A stretch of 64,000 nt of DNA from Apostichopus japonicus (Eukaryota > Echinodermata > Holothuroidea > Aspidochirotida > Stichopodidae): contig NC_092561.1 in NCBI RefSeq assembly GCF_037975245.1, positions 20,719,008-20,783,007 of the forward strand. Direction: 5' to 3'. Position 1 is the first letter of the stretch, and each line of letters starts with the position of its first letter. The notes beneath the pieces are model-generated. The model was given only the letters and a program-made list of their open reading frames with translations, had not been told where the DNA came from and made no database searches. Of this stretch, positions 37,901 to 43,259 are shown piece after piece. Both the position numbers and the translations under genes were made by a program.

Positions 37901-37909
37901 CGCTGCCAT
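4807..37909 (-). CDS. MAN2C1: Alpha-mannosidase 2C1 (GH38), complete gene, 25 exons
   Basis: Cytosolic Co2+/Zn2+-dependent alpha-mannosidase that trims free oligomannosides released by N-glycan turnover (family knowledge). The exons join in phase to 1,068 residues, against about 1,040 in human. The start M is in [19 protein letters not shown], matching the family N-terminus; an in-frame ATG 37 codons upstream was not used. Metal and catalytic motifs are present: GHAHIDTAW (H257, D259), [17 protein letters not shown] (nucleophile D369) and NQFHDV (H576, D577). No signal peptide or membrane segment is seen, which fits a cytosolic enzyme. Exons, in transcript order: 37812-37909, 35177-35302, 34472-34568, 31927-32021, 31302-31476, 30413-30602, 29861-29967, 28685-28888, 27693-27809, 24395-24490, 23730-23821, 23311-23364, 22487-22613, 20806-20985, 19805-19915, 19137-19302, 18144-18336, 11289-11405, 9340-9496, 8713-8856, 7577-7686, 6603-6682, 6078-6217, 5404-5522, 4807-4918. 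All introns are GT-AG. No frame break was found, so the gene looks functional despite about 30 kb of repeat-laden introns. Confidence 0.97.
5404..5522 (-). CDS. MAN2C1: MAN2C1 exon 24 (residues 993-1031)
   Basis: Acceptor TTTCAG|C, donor CAG|GTGATG, phase 2. Encodes [20 protein letters not shown], matching [19 protein letters not shown] 49-bp tandem duplication starts 6 bp upstream of the acceptor. Confidence 0.96.
5529..5626. repeat. 49-bp tandem duplication beside exon 24 acceptor
   Basis: Two adjacent copies of a 49-bp unit (gatatacagtacaataaat..., with a short TAGA run) just intronic of the exon 24 acceptor. The first copy supplies part of the acceptor tract. Confidence 0.9.
6078..6217 (-). 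CDS. MAN2C1: MAN2C1 exon 23 (residues 946-992)
   Basis: Acceptor GTTAG|G, donor TTG|GTGAGG. Encodes [18 protein letters not shown] and [10 protein letters not shown], matching [18 protein letters not shown] and AVVLETVKQ. Confidence 0.96.
6320..6560. repeat. Tandem repeats derived from MAN2C1 exon 22 end
   Basis: Four tandem units beginning ttttgggtgatca at 6,320, 6,391, 6,463 and 6,514: two of about 71-72 bp and two shortened to about 50 bp. On the minus strand the long units read [12 protein letters not shown] then GTATGT, parallel to exon 22 [14 protein letters not shown] then GTAAGT. The array therefore appears to be decayed copies of the exon 22 3' end with its donor site. It sits in intron 22. 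Confidence 0.85.
6603..6682 (-). CDS. MAN2C1: MAN2C1 exon 22 (residues 919-945)
   Basis: Acceptor AACAG|G, donor CTG|GTAAGT, phase 1. Encodes [20 protein letters not shown] and AVFPHTG, matching [20 protein letters not shown]. Its 3' half is the apparent source of the tandem repeats in the next intron. Confidence 0.95.
7577..7686 (-). CDS. MAN2C1: MAN2C1 exon 21 (residues 883-918)
   Basis: Acceptor CTCAG|G, donor CT|GTAAGT, phase 2. Encodes [22 protein letters not shown], matching [14 protein letters not shown] second AG 7 nt into the exon would break the frame. Confidence 0.94.
8713..8856 (-). CDS. MAN2C1: MAN2C1 exon 20 (residues 835-882)
   Basis: Acceptor TTTTAG|G, donor GAG|GTAAAC. Encodes [18 protein letters not shown] and [20 protein letters not shown], nearly identical to the human block. 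Confidence 0.97.
9340..9496 (-). CDS. MAN2C1: MAN2C1 exon 19 (residues 782-834)
   Basis: Acceptor TATCAG|A, donor ACG|GTAAAG, phase 0. Encodes [18 protein letters not shown] and DTVLRFHTT in the C-terminal beta domain. Confidence 0.93.
10271..10740. mobile_element. Possible MITE-like insertion (weak)
   Basis: Non-coding segment of intron 18 whose ends carry imperfect inverted repeats: agaggaacatactc near 10,281 and, on the other strand, AGAGGAACACATACTC near 10,738. No clear target-site duplication was identified, so the boundaries are approximate. It could be chance. Confidence 0.3.
10762..11219. repeat. 41-bp minisatellite, about 11 units
   Basis: Tandem array of atggactatccatttacaat... 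in intron 18. Most units are 41 bp; two are 43 bp because of an extra AT (aacatatggccca instead of aacatggccca). It ends about 70 bp from the exon 18 donor. Open frames across it ([17 protein letters not shown] repeats) are periodicity artefacts. Confidence 0.95.
11289..11405 (-). CDS. MAN2C1: MAN2C1 exon 18 (residues 743-781)
   Basis: Acceptor TTCCAG|G, donor GAG|GTACGT, phase 2. Encodes [20 protein letters not shown] and DYHLETR, a diagnostic MAN2C1 block. Separated from exon 17 by a 6.7-kb intron that is mostly minisatellite. Confidence 0.97.
11821..17976. repeat. 54-bp minisatellite, 114 units
   Basis: Fills most of intron 17. The unit begins tttagcaatactgtaagatt and ends tattcatttcttag. 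Unit starts stay in register from 11,821 to 17,977 (6,156 bp = 114 x 54), so there is no net indel across the array. Variation is by a few recurrent substitutions: ctgtaag/ctgtatg/ctgcatg/atgtaag, ttcattt/ttcactt/ttgattt, cttag/cttac, gactt/gattt. A variant combination at 12,527-12,800 recurs near 13,391-13,660, offset 864 bp (16 units), which shows higher-order duplication. Confidence 0.98.
18144..18336 (-). CDS. MAN2C1: MAN2C1 exon 17 (residues 679-742)
   Basis: Acceptor TTGCAG|T, donor ATT|GTGAGT, phase 2. Encodes [20 protein letters not shown], matching [20 protein letters not shown]. The acceptor lies in a 66-bp tandem duplication. Confidence 0.94.
18335..18466. repeat. 66-bp tandem duplication including exon 17 acceptor
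   Basis: Two copies in tandem, about 18,335-18,400 and 18,401-18,466. On the minus strand both contain CATATG.TTGCAG, so the real acceptor (exon start 18,336) has an upstream duplicate acceptor that would place an exon start at 18,402. Confidence 0.85.
19050..19131. repeat. Short AT-rich tandem repeat abutting exon 16 donor
   Basis: Two to three imperfect copies of about 29 bp (cagtataaatgaatattcat...). The last truncated copy ends within 6 bp of the donor GT of exon 16. Confidence 0.8.
19137..19302 (-). CDS. MAN2C1: MAN2C1 exon 16 (residues 624-678)
   Basis: Acceptor CTGCAG|G, donor TTAG|GTAAAA, phase 1. Encodes [18 protein letters not shown], matching LIVNTLPWKRIEVMALP. A short AT-rich tandem repeat abuts the donor. 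Confidence 0.93.
19805..19915 (-). CDS. MAN2C1: MAN2C1 exon 15 (residues 587-623)
   Basis: Acceptor TTTAG|G, donor AAG|GTAAAA. Encodes [20 protein letters not shown], a helical linker. It is less conserved, and is supported by phase and position. Confidence 0.88.
20806..20985 (-). CDS. MAN2C1: MAN2C1 exon 14 (residues 527-586, metal-site His)
   Basis: Acceptor TTACAG|A, donor GAG|GTAATA. Encodes [21 protein letters not shown]576 is the family's remaining metal ligand. The LPGSS form differs from VTGSC of human but is a common GH38 variant. Confidence 0.96.
22060..22515. repeat. Three-copy 140-175 bp repeat spanning exon 13 end
   Basis: Units at about 22,060-22,234, 22,235-22,376 and 22,377-22,515, starting ttaacactatccaactcaaa. 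The third unit overlaps the true 3' end of exon 13. The two intronic units keep the last 24 coding bases (GTLTSQAK) at 22,196-22,219 and 22,339-22,362, each preceded by CAG and followed by GT. Confidence 0.88.
22487..22613 (-). CDS. MAN2C1: MAN2C1 exon 13 (residues 484-526)
   Basis: Acceptor TGACAG|G, donor AAG|GTATTT, phase 0. Encodes [14 protein letters not shown] and ends GTLTSQAK. Its last 24 coding bases plus donor occur twice more downstream in intron 13. Confidence 0.94.
23311..23364 (-). CDS. MAN2C1: MAN2C1 exon 12 (residues 466-483)
   Basis: A 54-nt exon. Acceptor TAACAG|T, donor AA|GTAAGT. Encodes [16 protein letters not shown], matching TMLDRLKRLSNTDGLP. Confidence 0.94.
23730..23821 (-). 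CDS. MAN2C1: MAN2C1 exon 11 (residues 436-465)
   Basis: Acceptor CTGCAG|G, donor AC|GTAAGC, phase 2. Encodes [15 protein letters not shown], matching the family glycine-rich FGFGDGGGGPT. Confidence 0.95.
24395..24490 (-). CDS. MAN2C1: MAN2C1 exon 10 (residues 404-435)
   Basis: Acceptor TTTAG|C, donor TCG|GTAAGA. Encodes [20 protein letters not shown] and ends DMKS. A 27-bp minisatellite begins about 30 bp upstream of the acceptor. Confidence 0.95.
24521..25542. repeat. 27-bp minisatellite, about 38 units
   Basis: Unit ttaccagttaaataggtgag plus gtagatg, in intron 9, starting about 30 bp from the exon 10 acceptor. Six consecutive units near 24,630-24,790 carry accggtt, and 26-bp units (ttaatagg) recur at 107-108 bp steps (25,040, 25,148, 25,255), signs of local homogenisation and block duplication. 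Confidence 0.97.
25612..27690. repeat. 34-bp minisatellite, about 61 units, reaching exon 9 donor
   Basis: Unit actaacggctgagtacatac plus aagatcttatgagt. Variants are mainly at the position agtact/agtgct/agtcct. The last unit on the plus strand runs into the exon 9 donor (minus strand CCA|GTAAGTACTCAGAATATC), sharing GTACTCAG with the repeat. Together with the 27-bp array it makes up almost all of the 3.2-kb intron 9. Confidence 0.97.
27693..27809 (-). CDS. MAN2C1: MAN2C1 exon 9 (residues 365-403, nucleophile)
   Basis: Acceptor CGTCAG|T, donor CCA|GTAAGT. Encodes [17 protein letters not shown] with the catalytic Asp369, then [19 protein letters not shown]. The 34-bp minisatellite starts within a few bases of this donor. 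Confidence 0.97.
28685..28888 (-). CDS. MAN2C1: MAN2C1 exon 8 (residues 297-364)
   Basis: Acceptor TTTTAG|G, donor GAG|GTAGGT. Encodes [35 protein letters not shown] and a segment ending EFGRKCSE, among the best-conserved parts of GH38. Confidence 0.97.
28940..29640 (-). pseudogene. LINE reverse-transcriptase relic in MAN2C1 intron 7
   Basis: Minus-strand fragment of a non-LTR retrotransposon RT. Motifs in order: [57 protein letters not shown] and YADDTAIY. The longest clean frame is about 29,039-29,430. A frameshift near 29,520 separates it from the upstream part, and sequence beyond YADD is deleted. The motifs suggest the CR1/Jockey group. The 3' end is AT-rich (AATAAACAAAACG). It is inactive, and lies in the same orientation as MAN2C1. 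Confidence 0.88.
29861..29967 (-). CDS. MAN2C1: MAN2C1 exon 7 (residues 261-296)
   Basis: Acceptor ACACAG|CC, donor CAG|GTGATT, phase 0. Encodes [17 protein letters not shown], which completes the HIDTAW motif, and ends TFVCSQ. Confidence 0.96.
30031..30217. repeat. CAGGG/CAGGA pentamer minisatellite
   Basis: G-rich tandem array of cagggcagggcaggacaggcc in intron 6, G-rich on the plus strand and therefore C-rich in the MAN2C1 transcript. The open frames across it ([20 protein letters not shown]) are periodicity artefacts. Confidence 0.95.
30413..30602 (-). CDS. MAN2C1: MAN2C1 exon 6 (residues 198-260, first metal site)
   Basis: Acceptor ACTAG|G, donor ACAG|GTAACT, phase 1. Encodes [17 protein letters not shown] and the start of the GH38 domain, [12 protein letters not shown], with the metal ligands H257 and D259. 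Confidence 0.96.
31038..31281. repeat. 83-86 bp tandem triplication beside exon 5 donor
   Basis: Three diverged copies starting tctgaagtatatc at about 31,038, 31,121 and 31,204. The last ends within about 20 bp of the exon 5 donor. Confidence 0.85.
31302..31476 (-). CDS. MAN2C1: MAN2C1 exon 5 (residues 139-197)
   Basis: Acceptor TTATAG|A, donor ACG|GTAAAA, phase 0. Encodes [15 protein letters not shown] and [16 protein letters not shown]. The donor is followed within about 20 bp by an 83-86 bp tandem triplication. Confidence 0.94.
31590..31662 (-). mobile_element. tRNA-Thr-like SINE head
   Basis: A 73-nt minus-strand segment folds as a tRNA. The acceptor GGCTGGA/TCTAGCT has 7 pairs with two G-U, the D stem is GCTT/AAGC, the anticodon stem CAGGA/TTCTG with loop CTTGTCA (anticodon TGT), the variable loop AAGTC, and the T arm ACAAG-TTCAAAT-CCTGT has one mismatch. 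The D loop lacks the invariant GG and position 37 is C, so it is a tRNA-derived SINE or pseudogene rather than a working tRNA gene. It lies in MAN2C1 intron 4, same strand. Confidence 0.65.
31927..32021 (-). CDS. MAN2C1: MAN2C1 exon 4 (residues 108-138)
   Basis: Acceptor TGTCAG|A, donor AA|GTAAGA, phase 2. Encodes [12 protein letters not shown], matching VWRDGEPVQGL of human MAN2C1. Confidence 0.93.
32096..33430. repeat. 35-bp minisatellite, about 38 units
   Basis: Unit tttaaccctctggtatactc plus catcaaaggtctgag in intron 3. A variant unit (tttagccctctggttcactc) recurs at 32,446, 32,691 and 32,936, exactly 245 bp (7 units) apart, then at about 33,283. This is a seven-unit higher-order period. 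One unit near 33,057 lacks catca. Confidence 0.97.
34379..34418. other. Perfect 12-bp stem hairpin
   Basis: AGCGTCCATAGC at 34,379-34,390 and its exact reverse complement GCTATGGACGCT at 34,407-34,418, with a 16-nt loop. It lies 54-93 bp into intron 3 downstream of the exon 3 donor. It may be the end of an old palindromic insertion. Confidence 0.75.
34472..34568 (-). CDS. MAN2C1: MAN2C1 exon 3 (residues 75-107)
   Basis: Acceptor CTTAG|A, donor TTG|GTAGGT, phase 0. Encodes [14 protein letters not shown], part of the N-terminal beta domain, ending WHSGSEAL. Confidence 0.93.
35177..35302 (-). CDS. MAN2C1: MAN2C1 exon 2 (residues 33-74)
   Basis: Acceptor TGTAG|G, donor AC|GTGAGT. Encodes a variable segment ending [10 protein letters not shown], matching GDSFGPT of the family. 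Confidence 0.9.
35371..35610 (-). mobile_element. tRNA-Ser-derived SINE, copy 1
   Basis: The minus-strand head reads GTGGCCGAGTGGATAAAAGC, with box A TGGCCGAGTGG and a GGCATTTGAAGC anticodon-like arm (TGA). It continues with a body that includes TTGGAAGCCACTCGACATG and GTGGTCGCCTAAGCG, and ends in an ATT-rich tail (ctgattattatta). The body matches 57,187-57,440 in the opposite orientation. It lies in MAN2C1 intron 1. Confidence 0.7.
36386..36752. mobile_element. TTAA-flanked MITE, 367 bp
   Basis: Begins TTAAAGGCATTGAAGACTCG and ends, read on the other strand, TTAAAGGGTGTGAAGACTCG. The terminal inverted repeats are about 20 bp with a few mismatches, bounded by TTAA on both sides, which suggests a piggyBac-type TTAA target site. 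There is no internal ORF. It lies in MAN2C1 intron 1. Confidence 0.7.
37812..37909 (-). CDS. MAN2C1: MAN2C1 exon 1 (residues 1-32)
   Basis: Starts at the ATG of [19 protein letters not shown] and ends SNLQS with two bases of the next codon. Donor CAG|GTAATC, phase 2. The conserved N-terminal helix fixes the start. Confidence 0.93.
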
Positions 37910-38084
37910 TTTCGTCCTTTCACATGTGACGTAGTTGCTCGCAGTCACAGTACCTTCAAATCGCTGCGAAGCCTTGTGCAGGTGCAGGCTGTCTGTTTGT
38001 AAAAATGTCAATGGTCGCAACTATGATTTTATTATTCAATACTGTTTACATTAGGACCTGGGAAAGAGCGGATACTTCTCCGTT

Positions 38085-38102
38085 TCATGGGAAGGACGCC
38101 AT
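38085..38102 (-). promoter_or_regulatory. Shared ATGGCGTCCTT block, copy 1 (upstream of MAN2C1)
   Basis: ATG GCG TCC TTC CCA TGA on the minus strand, 176-193 bp upstream of the MAN2C1 start codon. Flanking sequence (GAAGTATCCGCTCTTTCCC, GATCGTTTCTCTAAA, ACAGTATTGAATA) is shared with the blocks near 52,125 and/or 57,850. It may be a duplicated core promoter or leader; ATGGCG also resembles a YY1-type site. Confidence 0.5.
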
Positions 38103-38199
38103 CATCCAACCGGTAACTTAGGCAGGATCAGCAGAGTACAGATTTTAGAGAAACGATCGACAAAAGGGGATTCTTTTAATAAGTTGCAACCAACAAAAA

Positions 38200-39500
38200 C
38201 ATCACATCACTCTTTGTACCGGTTTCCATAGTTCATAGTGGGGGAAATACATTTTATTTTCTTAACGCTGTATTAGAAGTACTGGATGTGTGTGTTTTCA
38301 ACGTCATCGAACCAACTCCCTTGCTTTTGACTTATAACTACTGTAAATACTAAGACACAACATTTTGCAGACTAAAATTTTTGCTTAGTAAACTGCTACA
38401 TTAATTGATTTCAGTGATTTTGAGATCATTTTCTTCCATCATTCAATAACAAGTATGTTTTTTGTCAGCTTGTAACTTTTATAACTCTAAATGTTGAAGA
38501 AATGAATAGCATCTCTGAACTGTACAGGATAATTTCAATGCCAAACAAGGGTAAACTTCTTATCACTAATTCACATGCTTTAAAAGCACATTTTTACTCT
38601 ATTGAAAGCATTCATCAGGGAGATAGAGCCATCTAGATATAATGCATCATCAGATTGAGCTTGGTTGCCATGGTATTGACAAGTAAATAAGGTACTTGGA
38701 CTTGGAATCACTGACCATACTTGAACAGTTAATGATTGAGAAACTTCAGGTGCCTTCCATGATTCTTTGCTTATGAATTATGTCATTAAATGTGAAAAAC
38801 AAAGGCTGCCAAATTCAAATATTTATTTCTAATGTTTTTGCTTGTATAATTCTCCTCTTTCAATTTATAACACTGTTTTTCAAGGCAGTCATGCCTAGTT
38901 GTTATGTTTTGCCTATAGATTAAATTCCTTGCTTGATTTACTTCCCTGTGAGTGAGGGCTCACTTTCCTACTGACCAAAAATGTGATGCAATGATGTTTC
39001 ACAGGTTGCTGTCTGCCATTAAAGCACAAAATATAAATTATGAAATCAAACTTATCTGTTGCAAACTTTGATTTAGTGCTATATATTTACCTAAGCATTA
39101 GTAAACAAAACATTGAATTTGCATAAAAAAGATAAATATAAGCAACAACAATTTTTTTTGCAATTATGTGATGAAATCAGCATAACATTTAACCATAATG
39201 ATTCAAATATTAGTACAAACCCAGAGCAAAATAAACAATTTAACTAACCAAATCGATTCAAACTAAAATCAATGCCACTCATATGGACAAAATGAGTTAA
39301 AATAATTTAACAGTTAATGCTAGGCCTACACACTAAGGAGGATGTAACGACAGGCTACTTATCATATAGCCCTAACAATTGTAATTCTTGCAAAGTACAT
39401 GCCAATACCTATATCATCAAATTTCAAACTACAAATAACAGGAGACAATAAAATATCCAACACTGAATGCTCTAGAAATATTTCATTATATAAGTAGGGC
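38200..39500. other. No gene recognised between MAN2C1 and zinc-finger gene A
   Basis: AT-rich intergenic sequence between the MAN2C1 5' end and the 3' end of gene A. I see no coding exon or structured repeat. Confidence 0.5.
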
Positions 39501-39843
39501 TGGTTATTAAAATAAAGAAGTGTTCAGGGTAGGATCTTCAAGCCACACCAAATTGATATTTGCATAAAACCATCACACATTCTCTCATGTTTGCAATTTA
39601 GATACAATGATAACGTTACTCTCCTGTTTATGTCCTTTCATACTTTATTAAACCCTCAGAATAAGCACACATTTTTTTGCAATAACTAAATTGATCAGGT
39701 TCCTCTCCTGTATGTGTTCTTTCATACTTTTATAATTGTTGGAATAATTAAACATTTTTGTCGCAATAACTAATTTTCTGTCCTGTATTTCTGTCATTTG
39801 TTAGAATGTCACATTGAGCAAACAATCTTTTGCAAAACAGAAG
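39500..39843 (-). pseudogene. Decayed finger tail and 3' UTR of zinc-finger gene A
   Basis: Past the stop codon, fragments of C2H2 finger sequence persist with stops. The segment around 39,530-39,600 (minus strand GATGGTTTTATGCAAATATC) matches the 3' regions of genes B (about 46,890) and C (about 56,430). The family ancestor probably had more C-terminal fingers. Confidence 0.7.
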
Positions 39844-40805
39844 TCAAGGGCCTGTATGATTTCTGTCATGTAGCTTCAAGCCTCTATAGGTAGTGAACAT
39901 TCTGCTGCAATAGCTGCATTGATGGGATTTCTCTCCTGTATGTATTCTTTCATGGCTTTCTAATTTGTCAGATGTAGCAAACCTTTTCTTGCAATAAGTA
40001 CATTGATAAGGTGTCTCTCTTGTATGTGTCCGCTCATGTACAGTAAGAGTTCCGGATCGAGCAAACATTTTGTCGCAATACCTACAATGGAAAGGTTTCT
40101 CTCCTGTATGTGTTCTTTCATGTTTCTTCATAGTGCCAGATTCAACAAACATTTTCTTGCAATAGCTACATTGATAAGGTTTCTCTCCTGTATGTGTTCT
40201 TTCATGTACCTTCAAGCTTCCAGAGGTAGTGAACATTTTGCAGCAATAGCTACATTGATGAGGTTTCTCTCCTGTATGTGTTCTTTCATGTATCTTCAAT
40301 GTTAGAGATCTGGCAAAGCTTTTGTTACAATAGCTGCAATGAAAAGATTTTTCTACTGTGTGTATTCTTTCATGTTTCTTCAAAGAGACAGCTATAGCAA
40401 ACTTTTTATTGCAATAGCTACAATGATAAGGCTTTTCTCCTGTGTGTGTCTGTTCATGTTCTCCCAAAATTCCAATTTCAGCAAACTTTTTGTCACAATA
40501 TTTACAATGAAAAAGTGCATCTCCTTCAAGTGTTTGTTCATGTTTGTTCAGAATTTCAGTTTCAGCTATAACATTGTTTCCATAGCGGTTATTGTGAGGT
40601 TTCTTTACCAAATGAGAAACATCTACATGTTCTGAATCTTCTGGGGATGTTTCTCCATCATTTGCTTCAACCTCCAGTTTGATTGATATATGACATGAGT
40701 AGCCCTCCACTGGTTCCTCACATGCACTTTCCTCCTCTTTAATGTCCTGCTGATGTCCCTGGTAAAGTGAATTTTCAGTTTGTACAGAGGATAATTCCTT
40801 GGATC
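39844..40805 (-). CDS. C2H2 zinc-finger protein, gene A (last exon, 5' partial)
   Basis: A large terminal exon after acceptor TTTTCAG|GATCC (exon start 40,805, phase 1), giving 319 residues to the stop at 39,844. The acidic N-terminal region (YQGHQQDIKEEE, CHISIKLEVEANDGETSPE) has two SUMO-consensus-like sites, IKEE and IKLE. Eight C2H2 fingers with TGEKP-type linkers follow, from FHCKYCDKKF to HQCSYCSRMFTTYRGLKLHD. The role is probably nuclear DNA binding; the target is unknown. Helix residues differ from those of genes B and C. The upstream exon(s) were not identified. It is divergent from gene B with mirrored 5' sequence. Confidence 0.88.
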
Positions 40806-41749
40806 CTGAAAATATAACAAATGATTTACGATGTTAAACCAGCGACTGACAGACTCAGCAATTCCTTGCCATATTTCACATGAAAACATTTAATTTATCA
40901 TTGCATCCACAGTGGAAACTGCTAAGGTGTTTTCCCATTTTCCCCAGGAAAACCAGGCCTAACATATTGGTGGTCCAAATAGCAAACTTGGTGATCTGAA
41001 CAAAATGTAGCAAAATAACACAGAACAACCAGTGAGTAGGTGGTAGAAGAGATGTGTAGGTTTTGTGAATCTAGAACACCAGCTTTGCACAATAATATTC
41101 TCTCTCAGGTGGACCATAGAACTACCATGATGGTTTTATTTCAGAATCTCCAAAATGATGTAGGGTCACATCAGTCAATCAGTTTTCCTATTTGGGGGTA
41201 TTAAGTTACAATGCATTATAAATTTAATGTAAACAACAAGTTGTCTAAATTCCAGTTTGGTTGCTGGAACAGAAATTTGGTTTTCAGGACAACCCTTCCA
41301 TTTGTCCTCACATTATTCATTCAACTTTCTCATCTCCACAAATAACAAAGACATGGAACTTACTAGGGTTAATGACATATAGACTTGGTATGAAGTTTCT
41401 CCAATTCTCACCTGAGCTAGTGAACACACATGATATATCTGTACTGGCCATCAAAAACTTATTTTCTTTGTAAACAGTAAGGTTTTCCTCTAAGCCTTAC
41501 ATTTGAAGTTATAATGTTTACAAAAAGTTTAAGACTTTGACCTTTGAATACCTGAATTGACCTTTCACCTTTATGAGAACTAGTGGGCTCTACAAAATGC
41601 TCTGGATCAATATATACCATGTATGGACTTCATTCAAGGGTTGCCTAAGTTTGAGTCGAGAGAATATCACAATGCATTCCATTATTCACCCATCATGTGG
41701 ATATATAGTGAGTGCACTACTTACCTAGGCCTAGCCTTCCTTTATTAAT

Positions 41750-42617
41750 TGCTCAGCCACTGGGCAAATAATATACGAAGTGATTATTCGCAGGGCAGCC
41801 CGACGAATAACGTACACAGACACCTTATTCGCAGGGCTGTGACGATTTTGAAAATAGGTTTATTATTAGGTTTTACTATTGATACCAGTCAGTTTAGGGG
41901 CCTTGAAAAAGCCAACCTTTTGGGCCCAAATAGTCTTAGCCACTTCATTAGCTAATTTTTGGAGCCCCAGCAGTTCAAGTTTAAAAGCTTATTTTAAGGG
42001 AGCTTATCTTGGGCTTCCCCAAAAGCCGATATTGCCTGAAAGCCAATATGGTCAAAGGTGTGACACACCCCCCCCTCCCACACCTTTACATGCAAATGAG
42101 CAGTCACTCTGCAAAAACAAAGGTGAAAATGATCGAGGGATGACATTTTTATGTTGGCGGTACTAATCCTAGACTGGTTCAATCTTAAGGCCCTAGGCTC
42201 CCAAAACCAATCCTAACAGCATTAACATAGGAATCCCAAAGGCCAATAAATTCCTCAAAATATAGAGGCTCCCAATTAAGACTCTCAAAAAGATAGCTGG
42301 TGCCCAAAAGCAAACTTGAATAGCCCCAAAAGCAAACTCGAATAGCCCCCAAAATGACTGAGCCCGTTAACCCAGTCTAAGGCTGCCCTGTGAATAAGGT
42401 GTATGTGTCTGGCTATTCGCAGGGCAGCCCTGCAAATAAGATGCTTGTGTCCGGCTATTCCCAGGGCTGCCCTGCGAATAAGGTGTATGTGTCTGGCTAT
42501 TCGCAGGGCTGCCCTGTGAATAAGATGCTTTTGTCCGACTATTCGCAGGGCTGCCCTGTGAATAAGGTGTATGTGTCTGGCTATTCGCAGGGCTGCCCTG
42601 CGAATAAGCCCCACCAA
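41750..42617. repeat. Palindromic 42-bp repeats within an insertion in gene A upstream arm
   Basis: About 42,373-42,617 holds five to six tandem 42-bp units (gaataaggtgtatgtgtctg plus gctattcgcagggctgccct). Each unit junction forms a near-perfect 21-nt palindrome, TTCGCAGGGC-W-GCCCTGCGAA. Related single copies lie at 41,783-41,840. The segment interrupts sequence otherwise matching the gene B upstream region, so it is probably an inserted, non-coding element. Confidence 0.65.
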
Positions 42618-43259
42618 TAATTTAAGGAATTTCTCTTATTCTGCTTGCTGCGGGGCAAATGGTCATGACTTTTTCATTTAGCGCTAGTCTAACTTATGCT
42701 TAGCCTACTGTAGACAGTCTAGCCTAAGGTGATGTTCCTTACTGCATGAATAATATAAGTTTTGCATTATCAGTCAACCACATGATACAGTAGTAGTAGG
42801 ATGGTGACTTCGAAGTTCGGCCACTTAAGACTTAAAACACCCCAAAACTAAATCTTCTGGTATAAATCATTTGAAAATATACTTCATATGGTGGGAGAAT
42901 TTTGTCATAGTACGATACACGGCCAAACTTTCTTTCCTGCAAACTGTTTTCACGTTGTTTTCCAAGAAGATTCTTCGTGATTGTGGAACTGGTATTTCTT
43001 GCTAGAGTATTGCGAAGTTCGGCCGCGCAACCCACAGTGTGGCGATGGTGATAAATTGGGGGCGCAGTTGCTTTTTCAGTAATTATAACAGACTTCATAG
43101 ATCTTCGTCATTTTATTGACAAATATGAAAGTAATTTCTTGCACACGGGTCATTTTGGAGAGAAAATAACTGTAGCTTCGTACTTTTTGGTGAAATTTGA
43201 CTCTTCCTGTAGATTTTCATGGTGAAATCGTGTATTTCTTAAGGGTGGCCGATCTTCGC

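Noticed and set aside
37910-38020. Longer MAN2C1 N-terminus from an in-frame upstream ATG at 38,020
   Set aside because: The added 37 residues have no family counterpart, while [19 protein letters not shown] aligns with the known start.
42285-42620. Open frames with RAALRIARHIHLI or GYSQGCPANK repeats
   Set aside because: 42-bp repeats keep frames open on both strands; no other coding evidence.
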